Below, one piece after another: positions 1-6,408 of a stretch of DNA of 12,862 nt. Origin of the DNA: Clostridia bacterium (lineage in GTDB: Bacteria; Bacillota_A; Clostridia; Oscillospirales; CAG-272); contig JAFUQY010000312.1 of the NCBI GenBank assembly GCA_017472105.1, forward strand, positions 1-12,862, given 5' to 3'. The notes beneath the pieces are model-generated. The model saw only the letters and a program-made list of their open reading frames with translations. It did not search any database and was not told where the DNA came from. How positions within the stretch are numbered: position 1 is the stretch's first letter; each line of letters starts with the position of its first letter. A program made the translations under genes and the position numbers.

Positions 1-2
1 CG

Positions 3-71
3 GTTTTTTCTGTCAATACGGACACGGTTGATGCGATGTTTCCGGGAAAACAGTTAAAGACAAGTATATAG
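3..71 (+). CDS. Possible C-terminal tail of an unknown protein (partial)
   Basis: One forward frame is open from the left edge to a TAG at 69-71 and reads VFSVNTDTVDAMFPGKQLK near its end. The composition looks protein-like, but 22 codons are too few to identify a family, and another frame is also open for 18 codons. If real, it ends 30 bases before the rtcB remnant. The start and any upstream domains lie outside the window. This is a weak call. Confidence 0.2.
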   Translation, partial: VFSVNTDTVDAMFPGKQLKTSI

Positions 72-101
72 TACAAACATCACCAATCAGGAGAACCACA
101 T

Positions 102-312
102 TTGCTTACCATACAGAACACATACAACACAGCCATCATCTACGCCGATATCATCGACAGCGGAACCGAAGGAATGCTCCGCGAATTCTGCGGACTTCCT
201 CAGCCCGATGGCGTATAAGCCAATGGAGGCGATTGTGGGCGTGATCGGGGATACCGTGGATGTGTCCGAACGGATTGTGCCGGTCTATAACTTCAAGGCT
301 GGGACTGAATAA
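102..312 (+). pseudogene. rtcB: Internally deleted RtcB-type RNA ligase gene (only N- and C-terminal ends left)
   Basis: RtcB ligates RNA ends with 2',3'-cyclic phosphate or 3'-phosphate, using GTP and Mn2+. A TTG at 102-104 sits 8 bases after AGGAG (89-93) and begins LTIQNTYNTAIIYADIIDSG, which resembles the RtcB N-terminus ('K/NYNTA...TD'). This frame stops at 216-218. In a second frame, from about 199 to the TAA at 310-312, the text SPMAYKPMEAIVGVIGDTVD continues to ERIVPVYNFKAG, matching the RtcB C-terminus ('AYK-ME-I', '...PVYNFKA'). Everything between is missing: the Cys/His/Asp metal ligands and the guanylylated His. An intact protein of this family has roughly 390-480 residues, while about 65 codons remain here in two frames. 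The junction lies around 189-205. Family assignment is from memory of the conserved ends. The gene cannot encode a working ligase. A terminator follows directly. Confidence 0.72.
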
Positions 313-316
313 ATGG

Positions 317-355
317 AAATACCGTGAGTTTTTGCAGTGAACTCACGGTATTTTT
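317..355 (+). terminator. Rho-independent terminator after the rtcB remnant
   Basis: A perfect 14-bp stem pairs 317-330 (AAATACCGTGAGTT) with 340-353 (AACTCACGGTATTT) around a 9-base loop, and the T-run reaches 355. It lies only 4 bases after the remnant's stop codon. The strong intact hairpin suggests the original 3' end of the locus is preserved. Confidence 0.85.
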
Positions 356-561
356 GATAGATTCTGTATCCATTACAGGATTATATGGAATCCGGTGATG
401 CGATGTGCTTCTCGAGGTTTTTGATCTTCGATTTCATTGCCTAAGTTATGGAAGGCTGTGCAGGGCGGCGGCGTCGGAGATTTTTTCGATGGTCTGCGTT
501 TTTCAGACAACAAGCCTTTTTGCGGATGATTTTCAGTGATCCTTCCGATGCCGGGGATGCT

Positions 562-1167
562 TTATTCAAGTTCGATCTTTCTGTCCTTGAAGTAATATTC
601 CCTGTCATGGTCGTTCACTTCTCTGAGTACGCGGCAGGGATTTCCGACTGCTACCACGTTATCCGGCAGATCCTTCGTGACGACGCTTCCCGCACCGACG
701 ACGACGTTATCGCCGATGGTGATGCCGGGAACGATGATGACGCCTGCGCCGATCCAGCAGTTTCTGCCGATGCGGACGGATGCGTTGTACTGGTAACCCT
801 GTGCTCTCAGCTCCGGCAGAATCGGATGACCCGCTGTCGCAATGGTGACATTGGGTCCGAACATGGTGCAGTCGCCGACGTAGATATGCGTGTCGTCCAC
901 CAGCGTCAGATTGAAGTTGGCGTAGACGTTCTTGCCGAAATGGACGTGATGTCCGCCCCAGTTTGCGTGAAGCGGCGGTTCAATATAGCATCCCTCACCG
1001 ATTTCCGCAAACATTTCCTTCAGCAGACGGCATCGCTTGTCCCATTCCGTAGGACGGGTGGCGTTGTAGTCGTACAGCTTTTCCATGCAGAGCGTCTGCT
1101 CCTTCAGGATCTCCGTATCTCCGGGCAGATACAGCTCGCAGGTGTGCATTTTTTCTTTCATGGACAT
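562..1167 (-). CDS. Maltose/galactoside-type O-acetyltransferase (hexapeptide-repeat family)
   Basis: This predicted cytoplasmic enzyme of 201 residues transfers acetyl from acetyl-CoA to a sugar hydroxyl, as in the Maa/LacA/NodL group. Residues about 5-55 form the helical N-terminal cap typical of the group. Residues about 57-180 carry left-handed beta-helix hexapeptide repeats (VHFGKN, IYVGDC, VRIGRN, CWIGAGVIIV, ITIGDNVVVGAGSVV). The likely catalytic histidine is H114 in ATAGHP, and the C-terminal AVGNPCRVLR is a family signature. Length is normal for the family. The start ATG (1165-1167) has AGGAG at 1177-1181, 9 bases upstream. It lies 47 bases after the phosphotransferase gene on the same strand, so cotranscription is likely. 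The acetyl acceptor cannot be told from sequence, and a detoxification or sugar-scavenging role is equally possible. Confidence 0.9.
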   Translation of the reverse strand: MSMKEKMHTCELYLPGDTEILKEQTLCMEKLYDYNATRPTEWDKRCRLLKEMFAEIGEGCYIEPPLHANWGGHHVHFGKNVYANFNLTLVDDTHIYVGDCTMFGPNVTIATAGHPILPELRAQGYQYNASVRIGRNCWIGAGVIIVPGITIGDNVVVGAGSVVTKDLPDNVVAVGNPCRVLREVNDHDREYYFKDRKIELE

Positions 1168-1214
1168 GATGTTTTACTCCTTTGTCATCGAATTTAAAGT
1201 AATGCTGTATTTCG

Positions 1215-2168
1215 TCAGCATGAAGACAGTTCGCCGTATGCTGCATCAATCATTGACCTGACCCACGCCGTAGTTTCCGGGGTTCCGTAGGCACGGTAGA
1301 CAGCTTCGGCTTTTGTTGTCAGCGCAACCAGCAGATCATACCACACCCGTCTGCGCTGTTCGGCAGGGGTAAGCTCGCTCTGACCGTATCCCCGCATGAA
1401 ATGGGCATTCCGATTGTTCCGGAAGCGTTCGTCCATGAGCGGTTCTGCCCACAGCGCACGTTCCCAGTCGATGATTCCGCTGATGTGCCCGTCTTTCACG
1501 AGAACATTCCCGTCCCACATATCCCAGTGGGTCAGACGTGCCTGCGTTACTTCATCAAAATACGGCTTATCTCTCTGGAGAAGGGTGAAAATCTCATCCT
1601 CACCGGGCTCCATCGGAATGTCCCGCGCCTTCATGTCGGAGAGCACGTTCTCAAACAGCTTATGTACAAATTCGTAAAGCGAGTCGTACTGATGCTCCGC
1701 GGATGCAATGAAGCCGAAGCGGTGGAACGTCAGCTCTGAAACCGCACGTTCGATCTGCCCGCTTTCGTAGTCGAGGGTGTTGTTCTCTTCTTCCGTTAAC
1801 TGCCAGCGGAGCGAGGAACAGCTCTGACCTTCCAGCACCTCCATGAAGAAATAGCTTCCGCTGCATATGGTTTTGCTGTCGTCGTAATACTGAACCCCGG
1901 CAACTCTCACGCCGTCCGTGTCACGCAGCATTTCCATCGCCATGACTTCGGCATCCATCATTCTGATTTCGTTGGACAGATATCCGGATGTGTCGCCGGC
2001 GGCAATTTTCAGGATACTCTGACTGCCGTCCGTGAAGCCGATACGGTATGCGGCATTGCATAAGCCTTCGGTAAGTTCCGTGACGGATGCAACTGTTTTA
2101 TCGGGAAACGCCGCTTTTGCCATGCGGCGGATGGTTTCTTCGGACTGCCTGTTTTTGGTGATTGACAT
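1215..2168 (-). CDS. Aminoglycoside phosphotransferase (APH) family kinase
   Basis: The 317-residue protein belongs to the APH/choline-kinase fold, which phosphorylates small-molecule hydroxyls with ATP. The likely ATP-binding lysine is K54 in SILKIA. The catalytic Brenner-type motif is HWDMWDGNVLV at 214-224, with D216 as base and N221 as metal ligand. IIDWE at 232-236 supplies the second metal ligand, D234. The usual HGD is HWD here, a variation seen in this broad family. The start ATG at 2166-2168 has AGAGGA at 2178-2183, 9 bases upstream. It is first in a minus-strand unit with the O-acetyltransferase. Both enzymes modify small molecules, so a shared detoxification role is conceivable but unproven. 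The family also includes kinases of sugars, amino alcohols and macrolides, so antibiotic resistance should not be assumed. Confidence 0.85.
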   Translation of the reverse strand: MSITKNRQSEETIRRMAKAAFPDKTVASVTELTEGLCNAAYRIGFTDGSQSILKIAAGDTSGYLSNEIRMMDAEVMAMEMLRDTDGVRVAGVQYYDDSKTICSGSYFFMEVLEGQSCSSLRWQLTEEENNTLDYESGQIERAVSELTFHRFGFIASAEHQYDSLYEFVHKLFENVLSDMKARDIPMEPGEDEIFTLLQRDKPYFDEVTQARLTHWDMWDGNVLVKDGHISGIIDWERALWAEPLMDERFRNNRNAHFMRGYGQSELTPAEQRRRVWYDLLVALTTKAEAVYRAYGTPETTAWVRSMIDAAYGELSSC

Positions 2169-2191
2169 ATCGTGTGTTCCTCTCAGAAGAA

Positions 2192-2220
2192 TTGACAGAA
2201 TGTGCGGATGATGTTATAAT
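2192..2220 (+). promoter_or_regulatory. Consensus sigma-70 promoter for the AraC / GNAT unit
   Basis: TTGACA (2192-2197) and TATAAT (2215-2220) are both perfect consensus boxes with the ideal 17-base spacer. The expected start is near 2227, about 67 bases before the regulator's ATG. The -35 lies inside the predicted transcribed leader of the opposing APH gene. Such a strong core promoter could be constitutive or repressed. Confidence 0.8.
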
Positions 2221-2248
2221 TATAACGCATCGCAAAAAGGAACATCAA
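2219..2248 (-). promoter_or_regulatory. Candidate sigma-70-type promoter for the APH / acetyltransferase unit
   Basis: Read on the minus strand, TATAAT (2219-2224) lies 18 bases downstream of TTGATG (2243-2248). The -10 is perfect and the -35 matches 4 of 6. A start near 2212 would give a leader of about 43 bases before the APH start codon. Its -10 overlaps the -10 of the opposing promoter. Confidence 0.6.
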
Positions 2249-2293
2249 TCACAATCCGGCAAATTATTATAACAATCACGCAAGGATACGCTT

Positions 2294-3163
2294 ATGTTTT
2301 ATATTGATCTCAAAAAGGACCGCTCCGAGAGAGTGCGATACGATTACCCGGATCTTCCGCTGTCCATACACGTCTATCAGCTGTCGGCATATCCGAACTA
2401 CGCCTGCGACAGTCACTGGCACGGAGATATTGAAATGATCGCCATTCTCTCAGGTCAGATGCTTTACAATGTCAACGGAAAAATCATGACGCTGAACCGG
2501 GGTGAAGGGATTCTGGTCAACGCAAAGCAGCTCCACTACGGCTTCTCGGAAAGCAAAACGGAGTGCGAGTTCATCTGCATCATGTTTCATCCCATGCTTC
2601 TGTGTACAATGAAACTGCTGGAGAGGGAATTTGTCGAGCCGATCCTGCGCAGCGGTATATCGCACTGGCACCTGACGCCGGAGATTCCGTGGCAGGGTGA
2701 GATTCTGAATCATATGCGGCAGATGAGTGACCGGAAAAATGAAAAAACGGCTCCTCTCGCCGTGCAGAGCAATCTGTTTCTGCTGTGGAATGAAATCGTC
2801 ATGCATACGACGCTTGCGGAAAAGAGCGATAAAACGGCGGAACCCAAGCTCACGGTGCTGAAGAATATGATTACCTATGTTCACGGACATTACGCCGGGA
2901 AAATCACGCTTGCGGATATCGCTGCCGCTGGACACATCTCCAAGCGAACCTGCGGCGCACTGTTTCTCGAGTACCAGAACAAAACTCCCATCGAATTTCT
3001 GACGGATTACCGGCTCCGGAAAAGCATTGAGCTGATGAAAAACACGGAGCTGTCGATTCTGGATATCAGCCTTGCCGTCGGTTTTTCGGGAGCAAGCTAC
3101 TACGCCGAGACGTTCCGGAAGTTTTTCGGACAGAGTCCGGCGGAATACCGGAAAAGTGTATAA
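2294..3163 (+). CDS. AraC-family transcriptional regulator with N-terminal cupin-like sensor
   Basis: This 289-residue regulator has the two-domain AraC layout. The N-terminal half (about 20-120) is a cupin-type ligand-binding domain; SHWHGDIEMIAILSG (residues 41-55) gives the H-x-H-x3-E signature, followed by a beta-rich stretch with VNAKQLHYG. The C-terminal 100 residues (about 190-289) hold the double helix-turn-helix. The first helix pair is near ITLADIAAAGHISKRTCGALF, and the second is near LSILDISLAVGFSGASYYAE, ending FRKFFGQSPAEYRK, the usual family ending. The start ATG has AAGGA at 2282-2286, 7 bases upstream. The GNAT gene begins 15 bases after its stop, so they form an operon. The inducer is unknown; the cupin type often senses sugars or related small molecules. 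Regulation of its own divergent promoter region is plausible but not shown. Confidence 0.92.
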   Translation: MFYIDLKKDRSERVRYDYPDLPLSIHVYQLSAYPNYACDSHWHGDIEMIAILSGQMLYNVNGKIMTLNRGEGILVNAKQLHYGFSESKTECEFICIMFHPMLLCTMKLLEREFVEPILRSGISHWHLTPEIPWQGEILNHMRQMSDRKNEKTAPLAVQSNLFLLWNEIVMHTTLAEKSDKTAEPKLTVLKNMITYVHGHYAGKITLADIAAAGHISKRTCGALFLEYQNKTPIEFLTDYRLRKSIELMKNTELSILDISLAVGFSGASYYAETFRKFFGQSPAEYRKSV

Positions 3164-3178
3164 TCGGAGGAGGAAACC

Positions 3179-3712
3179 ATGATTACGGTAAAACTGATCG
3201 ACAAGGCGCATGAAGCCGATATCAACATTCCCAATGAGCCGTTCAGGCTGTTCGGACTGATGCTGCCGTCCTACAGCAACGGAAAATGGGACTATACCGC
3301 CCTGTACTTCCCGCCGGAGAATCATACGGAAATGTGCTTCCCGGATGAAAACTATGACTACGACGGGATGGCGGAGAACAGTGTGTTTATCGGCGCATAC
3401 GACGGGGACAAATGCATCGGGCTTGCGATTTTACAGCATAAATGGCACAGGTACATGTATCTGTACGATCTGAAAGTCAGCACGGAGTACAGGAGAAAGC
3501 AGGTTGGCGCGATGCTGATCGGAAAATCCGGTGAAATCGCACTGGCGCACGGTTACCGCGGGCTATATACGCAGGGACAGGACAACAACCTCGCCGCATG
3601 TCTCTTCTATCTGAAAAACGGCTTTGTGATCGGCGGGATTGATACCCACGTGTACACCGGAACCCGGCAGGAAGGGAAGAAGGATATTCTGTTCTATCTG
3701 GATATCGGATAA
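3179..3712 (+). CDS. GNAT N-acetyltransferase, streptothricin-acetyltransferase-like
   Basis: The 177-residue protein is a GCN5-related N-acetyltransferase. Motif A, the acetyl-CoA pyrophosphate loop, spans about 95-115: LYDLKVSTEYRRKQVGAML, with the R-K-Q-V-G-A turn at 106-111. Motif B follows as YTQGQDNNLAACLFYLKNGF (130-149), then VIGGIDTHVYTG. This Q/D-x-N-x-x-A-C-x-F-Y-x-K-x-G-F block followed by IGG-ID resembles the streptothricin (nourseothricin) acetyltransferase branch, judged from memory without a search. The N-terminal 65 residues are less typical. A strong GGAGGAGG lies 5 bases before the ATG, and the gene starts 15 bases after the AraC gene. Resistance to a streptothricin-like compound is possible, but acetylation of another amine is equally compatible. 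Confidence 0.85.
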   Translation: MITVKLIDKAHEADINIPNEPFRLFGLMLPSYSNGKWDYTALYFPPENHTEMCFPDENYDYDGMAENSVFIGAYDGDKCIGLAILQHKWHRYMYLYDLKVSTEYRRKQVGAMLIGKSGEIALAHGYRGLYTQGQDNNLAACLFYLKNGFVIGGIDTHVYTGTRQEGKKDILFYLDIG

Positions 3713-3760
3713 CGGAAAAGGTTTTCATCCGTCTTTATCGGAATCACAGCTGAATACTGT

Positions 3761-3811
3761 AAAAAAGCGCAAATCCCTTGAAATCTGCCGATTCCAGGGG
3801 ATTTGTGCTTT
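3761..3811 (-). terminator. Bidirectional terminator between convergent units
   Basis: Left arm 3764-3777 (AAAGCGCAAATCCC) pairs with 3798-3811 (GGGATTTGTGCTTT), giving 14 bp with one G·U pair around a 20-base loop. On the minus strand the hairpin is followed by six T residues (complement of 3761-3766), a good terminator for the solute-binding-protein unit. On the plus strand the stem is followed by a more broken T-rich stretch, so it may also end the AraC/GNAT transcript. Confidence 0.8.
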
Positions 3812-3871
3812 CATTACTCTTTTCGCGAGGATGGTAGGGGGCGTATATCTGAATACCTGTATGCACCAGGA

Positions 3872-5356
3872 TTATTCAGCGGTGGTTTCGTCGTCTGCGT
3901 AGAACGAATACAGTTCCTTCAGCTTTTTGTTGATGGCTTTGCGGTTTTTCTGGAGCGTGGAGGCAAGATCGGTGGTGTTGTTCAGCAGACAGTTGCGGAA
4001 GGTATATGGCAGGTCGGAAAGATACTCGCCGAACTGGAAGGAGAATTCAAATACGCGGCCTTCCATGATGAGGTCAATCATTTCAGCGGTCGTTCTGTCC
4101 TCGGAGTACTTGCCCTTGAGAGCGGAGTCATAGAATGCGGGATATACCGTCTTGTAGGATTCCGCATTGAGCACTTCCATCATGATGCCGAGGAATTCGT
4201 AATCCTCTGCGGGAAGGGTCTTGGGGGCGCCGAATACACTGAACTGGTCAAGGGAGTTGGTGTAATAGCCGCTCTGTGCCGTATCGTATTTCGGATAGGG
4301 AAGCACGCCGTATGCGTAGTCGATGTCACGGAGGTGGGAATAGCAGTCGGAGAACATCAGGTTCATGATGCCGACGTTTCCGCTCTTGAATTCGGTACGA
4401 CCGACTGCTTCTTCCGGATATTTGTGTGCGCCTGTGGTGCTGTAAATGAGATTGTTCAGCTTTTCCAGCGTGCTGTACACTTTTTCCGTATCCAGAGTGA
4501 TGGCGAGGGTATTGCCGTCCAGCGCAGTGATGTGTTCACCCACGGCAGTCACCCATACGTCTGTTCCGTGTGCATACCAGTAGGCATACCCGAAGACATC
4601 ACCCTCGTTTTCCAGACCGTCACCGTTGCTGTCCGCATAAATGGAGGATGCAACCTCGCTCAGTCTGTCGAGCGTCCAGTTTCCCTCCAGAACCGTGCTG
4701 TAAAGATCCGATGAGGGATAGCCGTACTGATCCATCAGATCCATGTTGAAGAACATCGCGTATGTATATTGCATGGACGTGATGGAAAGGTCGCCGGTGA
4801 TGCAGAACAGCTTGCCGTTGATGGTGGAGCCTTCGTTGGATGCTTTGTTCCACCACGGCTGATCCTGACTGATGTACGGAATGCTGTTCCAGTCAAGGTA
4901 GTTTCCCTTGGAGATCGGGACATATGCCTTGTACTGGTAGTGATCCACAACTTCAGCCGCATTGATGCCGGATGTGACGTACTGATCAACCGCGTCATAG
5001 GGATATTTTTCGAGCACGGATTCGATTTTCACGTCAAAGCGGTCTTCGATTCTCAGGTTGCGTTCAAAAACCGCATCGTTGGTCACCTCGCCGCTCAGCT
5101 CTTCCGACAGGAACTGAAATTCCTTGGTATCCGAAGTCAGTACGCGGAACGATCTGCCCCCAAAGCTCTTTTCGGGAAGATTGTCGGCAATGCCGGTTCG
5201 TTCATCGGCATCGGTTTCTGTTTCGGTTTGATTCTGTGAAGAAACCGTATTGGGTGTGGAATCGGACTTGGTCTCCTGTGTGCTGCTGTCAGCCGGAGAA
5301 CTGCATGAGCTCAGCAGAATGAGCAGTGCCAGGGTCAGGGATAGTGTGCGTTTCAT
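3872..5356 (-). CDS. Extracellular solute-binding lipoprotein of an ABC importer (orphan)
   Basis: The 494-residue precursor should be exported and lipid-anchored. A short positive start and hydrophobic stretch end in the lipobox LSSC with C18, followed by a Ser/Thr/Glu-rich linker to about residue 58. The mature part resembles the large Clostridia family of sugar-type binding proteins, with landmarks GRSFRVLTSD (67-76), VTNDAVFERNLRIEDRFDVK (91-110) and NMDLMDQYGY. DSNGDGLENEGDVFGY (242-257) has the spacing of an EF-hand-like calcium loop, with D242, N244, D246, N250 and D253 as candidate ligands. Many relatives have a similar loop here. The start ATG has AGGAGG at 5365-5370, 8 bases upstream. 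It follows the AraC gene by 21 bases, so the two should be cotranscribed. No permease or ATPase gene is adjacent, so it must use transporter parts encoded elsewhere or act as a sensor. The ligand is unknown. Confidence 0.9.
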   Translation of the reverse strand: MKRTLSLTLALLILLSSCSSPADSSTQETKSDSTPNTVSSQNQTETETDADERTGIADNLPEKSFGGRSFRVLTSDTKEFQFLSEELSGEVTNDAVFERNLRIEDRFDVKIESVLEKYPYDAVDQYVTSGINAAEVVDHYQYKAYVPISKGNYLDWNSIPYISQDQPWWNKASNEGSTINGKLFCITGDLSITSMQYTYAMFFNMDLMDQYGYPSSDLYSTVLEGNWTLDRLSEVASSIYADSNGDGLENEGDVFGYAYWYAHGTDVWVTAVGEHITALDGNTLAITLDTEKVYSTLEKLNNLIYSTTGAHKYPEEAVGRTEFKSGNVGIMNLMFSDCYSHLRDIDYAYGVLPYPKYDTAQSGYYTNSLDQFSVFGAPKTLPAEDYEFLGIMMEVLNAESYKTVYPAFYDSALKGKYSEDRTTAEMIDLIMEGRVFEFSFQFGEYLSDLPYTFRNCLLNNTTDLASTLQKNRKAINKKLKELYSFYADDETTAE

Positions 5357-5377
5357 GGGGAAATCCTCCTGTAAAAA

Positions 5378-6190
5378 TTATTCATCGCCGATTTTCCTTC
5401 GCGCGTGACGAAGATCGGATATGCTGCATCCTCGGATCCGCTTGAACAAACGGCTGACATAGCTTGGATCGGACAGACCGACCTGTTCTCCCGCCTGCTT
5501 CAGATCCATGCCGTAGGAGATTACCAGCTCTTCCACCTGCTTGATCCGTACCGTATTGATGTACTGGGTAACGGTCTGTCCGGTCACCTCCGAAAACAGA
5601 TGGCTCAGATATCCGGTTGAAATATCCAGTGATTCCGCGACGTCCGTTACCCGCAGAGGCTTGGCAATATTGTCAATGATATACTTCTGTGCACGGCTCA
5701 CGTACCATTCCTTTCCGAACGCCTGCTCTCCCCGAAGATCCGACTGATAAAGACATGACAGTTTCCCGATCAGCTCGAACAGCATTGCCGTCACACGCGG
5801 ATCTCCGGGATTCATGTTGAACAGCAGAACCAATTGCTCCAGAATCGGAAGAAGGGGATTGTCGGAGGTTTCAAAACGATAAATCCACGGCAGGATGATG
5901 CCGCCAGAGGATGTGCGCTTGTAGTCAATGAGGAAGCCGACGGTTGTGTGCCGGTGATAATCAGGACTGGTGAAATCGGATTCTTCATCGTATAAGGACA
6001 CAATCACGCTGTTTGCCGGAACCGTCATTTCCTCCTTGCCCTTCCGGATATGGGAGTTGCCCGCAAGGATGTAGGTGATTTCGATGAGAACCGGGTTCGG
6101 CTTCTTATGAATTTTATACCGATCCGTGTCATACCGGTGAGCATAAATGACACGGGGCATGGATTGGAAAGATAACTGAATTTCATCCAT
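5378..6190 (-). CDS. AraC-family transcriptional regulator, divergent to the glycyl-radical enzyme
   Basis: The 270-residue protein has a beta-rich N-terminal sensor half (about 15-110, with ILAGNSHIRKGKEEMTVPANS) and a C-terminal AraC DNA-binding domain (about 165-265). The first helix-turn-helix is around LRVTDVAESLDISTGYLSHL. The second is around LKQAGEQVGLSDPSYVSRLF, closing with FKRIRGCSISDLR. The usual H-x-H metal-type cupin motif is not evident, unlike the regulator at 2294. The start ATG has a weak AGGAA (6202-6206) 11 bases upstream, so translation may be modest. It is the first gene of a unit with the solute-binding lipoprotein and divides a 197-base region with the GRE unit. Control of both directions is the simplest reading. 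An inverted repeat over its own -35 suggests a binding site. Confidence 0.92.
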   Translation of the reverse strand: MDEIQLSFQSMPRVIYAHRYDTDRYKIHKKPNPVLIEITYILAGNSHIRKGKEEMTVPANSVIVSLYDEESDFTSPDYHRHTTVGFLIDYKRTSSGGIILPWIYRFETSDNPLLPILEQLVLLFNMNPGDPRVTAMLFELIGKLSCLYQSDLRGEQAFGKEWYVSRAQKYIIDNIAKPLRVTDVAESLDISTGYLSHLFSEVTGQTVTQYINTVRIKQVEELVISYGMDLKQAGEQVGLSDPSYVSRLFKRIRGCSISDLRHARRKIGDE

Positions 6191-6245
6191 AATTTATCAA
6201 TTTCCTGCTTGAAATCTGTATTCTCTCTGTGCTTTGTGCAGCTAT

Positions 6246-6274
6246 ACTATAACAAAAATCCACTTGCACGGCAA
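6246..6274 (-). promoter_or_regulatory. Candidate promoter for the AraC / solute-binding-protein unit
   Basis: On the minus strand TATAGT (6246-6251) follows TTGCCG (6269-6274) after 17 bases. The -10 matches 5 of 6 and the -35 matches 4 of 6. The leader to the AraC start would be about 50 bases. The -35 overlaps the right arm of the inverted repeat at 6262-6276. Confidence 0.5.
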
Positions 6275-6276
6275 GT
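6262..6276. promoter_or_regulatory. Inverted repeat, candidate operator
   Basis: ACTTGC (6262-6267) and GCAAGT (6271-6276) form a perfect 6-base inverted repeat with a 3-base centre. It lies across the -35 and spacer of the minus-strand promoter and about 50 bases upstream of the plus-strand -35. This position would suit repression of the AraC unit and activation of the GRE unit. Binding is inferred; AraC proteins more often use direct repeats, so another regulator is possible. Confidence 0.4.
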
Positions 6277-6326
6277 AGGTACGATAATTTTAACGCAGAT
6301 TTGTCCATAGATATCCGTTTTTTTCG

Positions 6327-6355
6327 TAGACAAACAAAATCATCCCTGTTATACT
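6327..6355 (+). promoter_or_regulatory. Promoter of the glycyl-radical enzyme operon
   Basis: TAGACA (6327-6332, 5 of 6) and TATACT (6350-6355, 5 of 6) are separated by 17 bases, and a TG at 6347-6348 makes an extended -10. A start near 6362 gives a leader of about 47 bases to the preferred ATG at 6409. It lies in the 197-base divergent region with the AraC unit. Confidence 0.7.
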
Positions 6356-6408
6356 GGTAATGCCATCACGCAGGATTTTTACAAACCATGCAGAATCAGG
6401 AGGTATCT

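Noticed and set aside
448..1197. 249-codon plus-strand ORF
   Set aside because: It is antisense to the O-acetyltransferase, whose hexapeptide repeats clearly identify the real frame; the plus-strand product has no recognisable domain.
2450..3325. 291-codon minus-strand ORF
   Set aside because: Antisense shadow spanning parts of the AraC and GNAT genes; no start signal and no domain.
3803..4714. 303-codon plus-strand ORF
   Set aside because: Antisense shadow of the solute-binding lipoprotein, which has a signal peptide, lipobox and strong ribosome binding site.
6388..6408. Upstream ATG as the GRE start
   Set aside because: The ATG at 6388 has only a weak upstream site, while AGGAGG at 6398-6403 sits 5 bases before the ATG at 6409.
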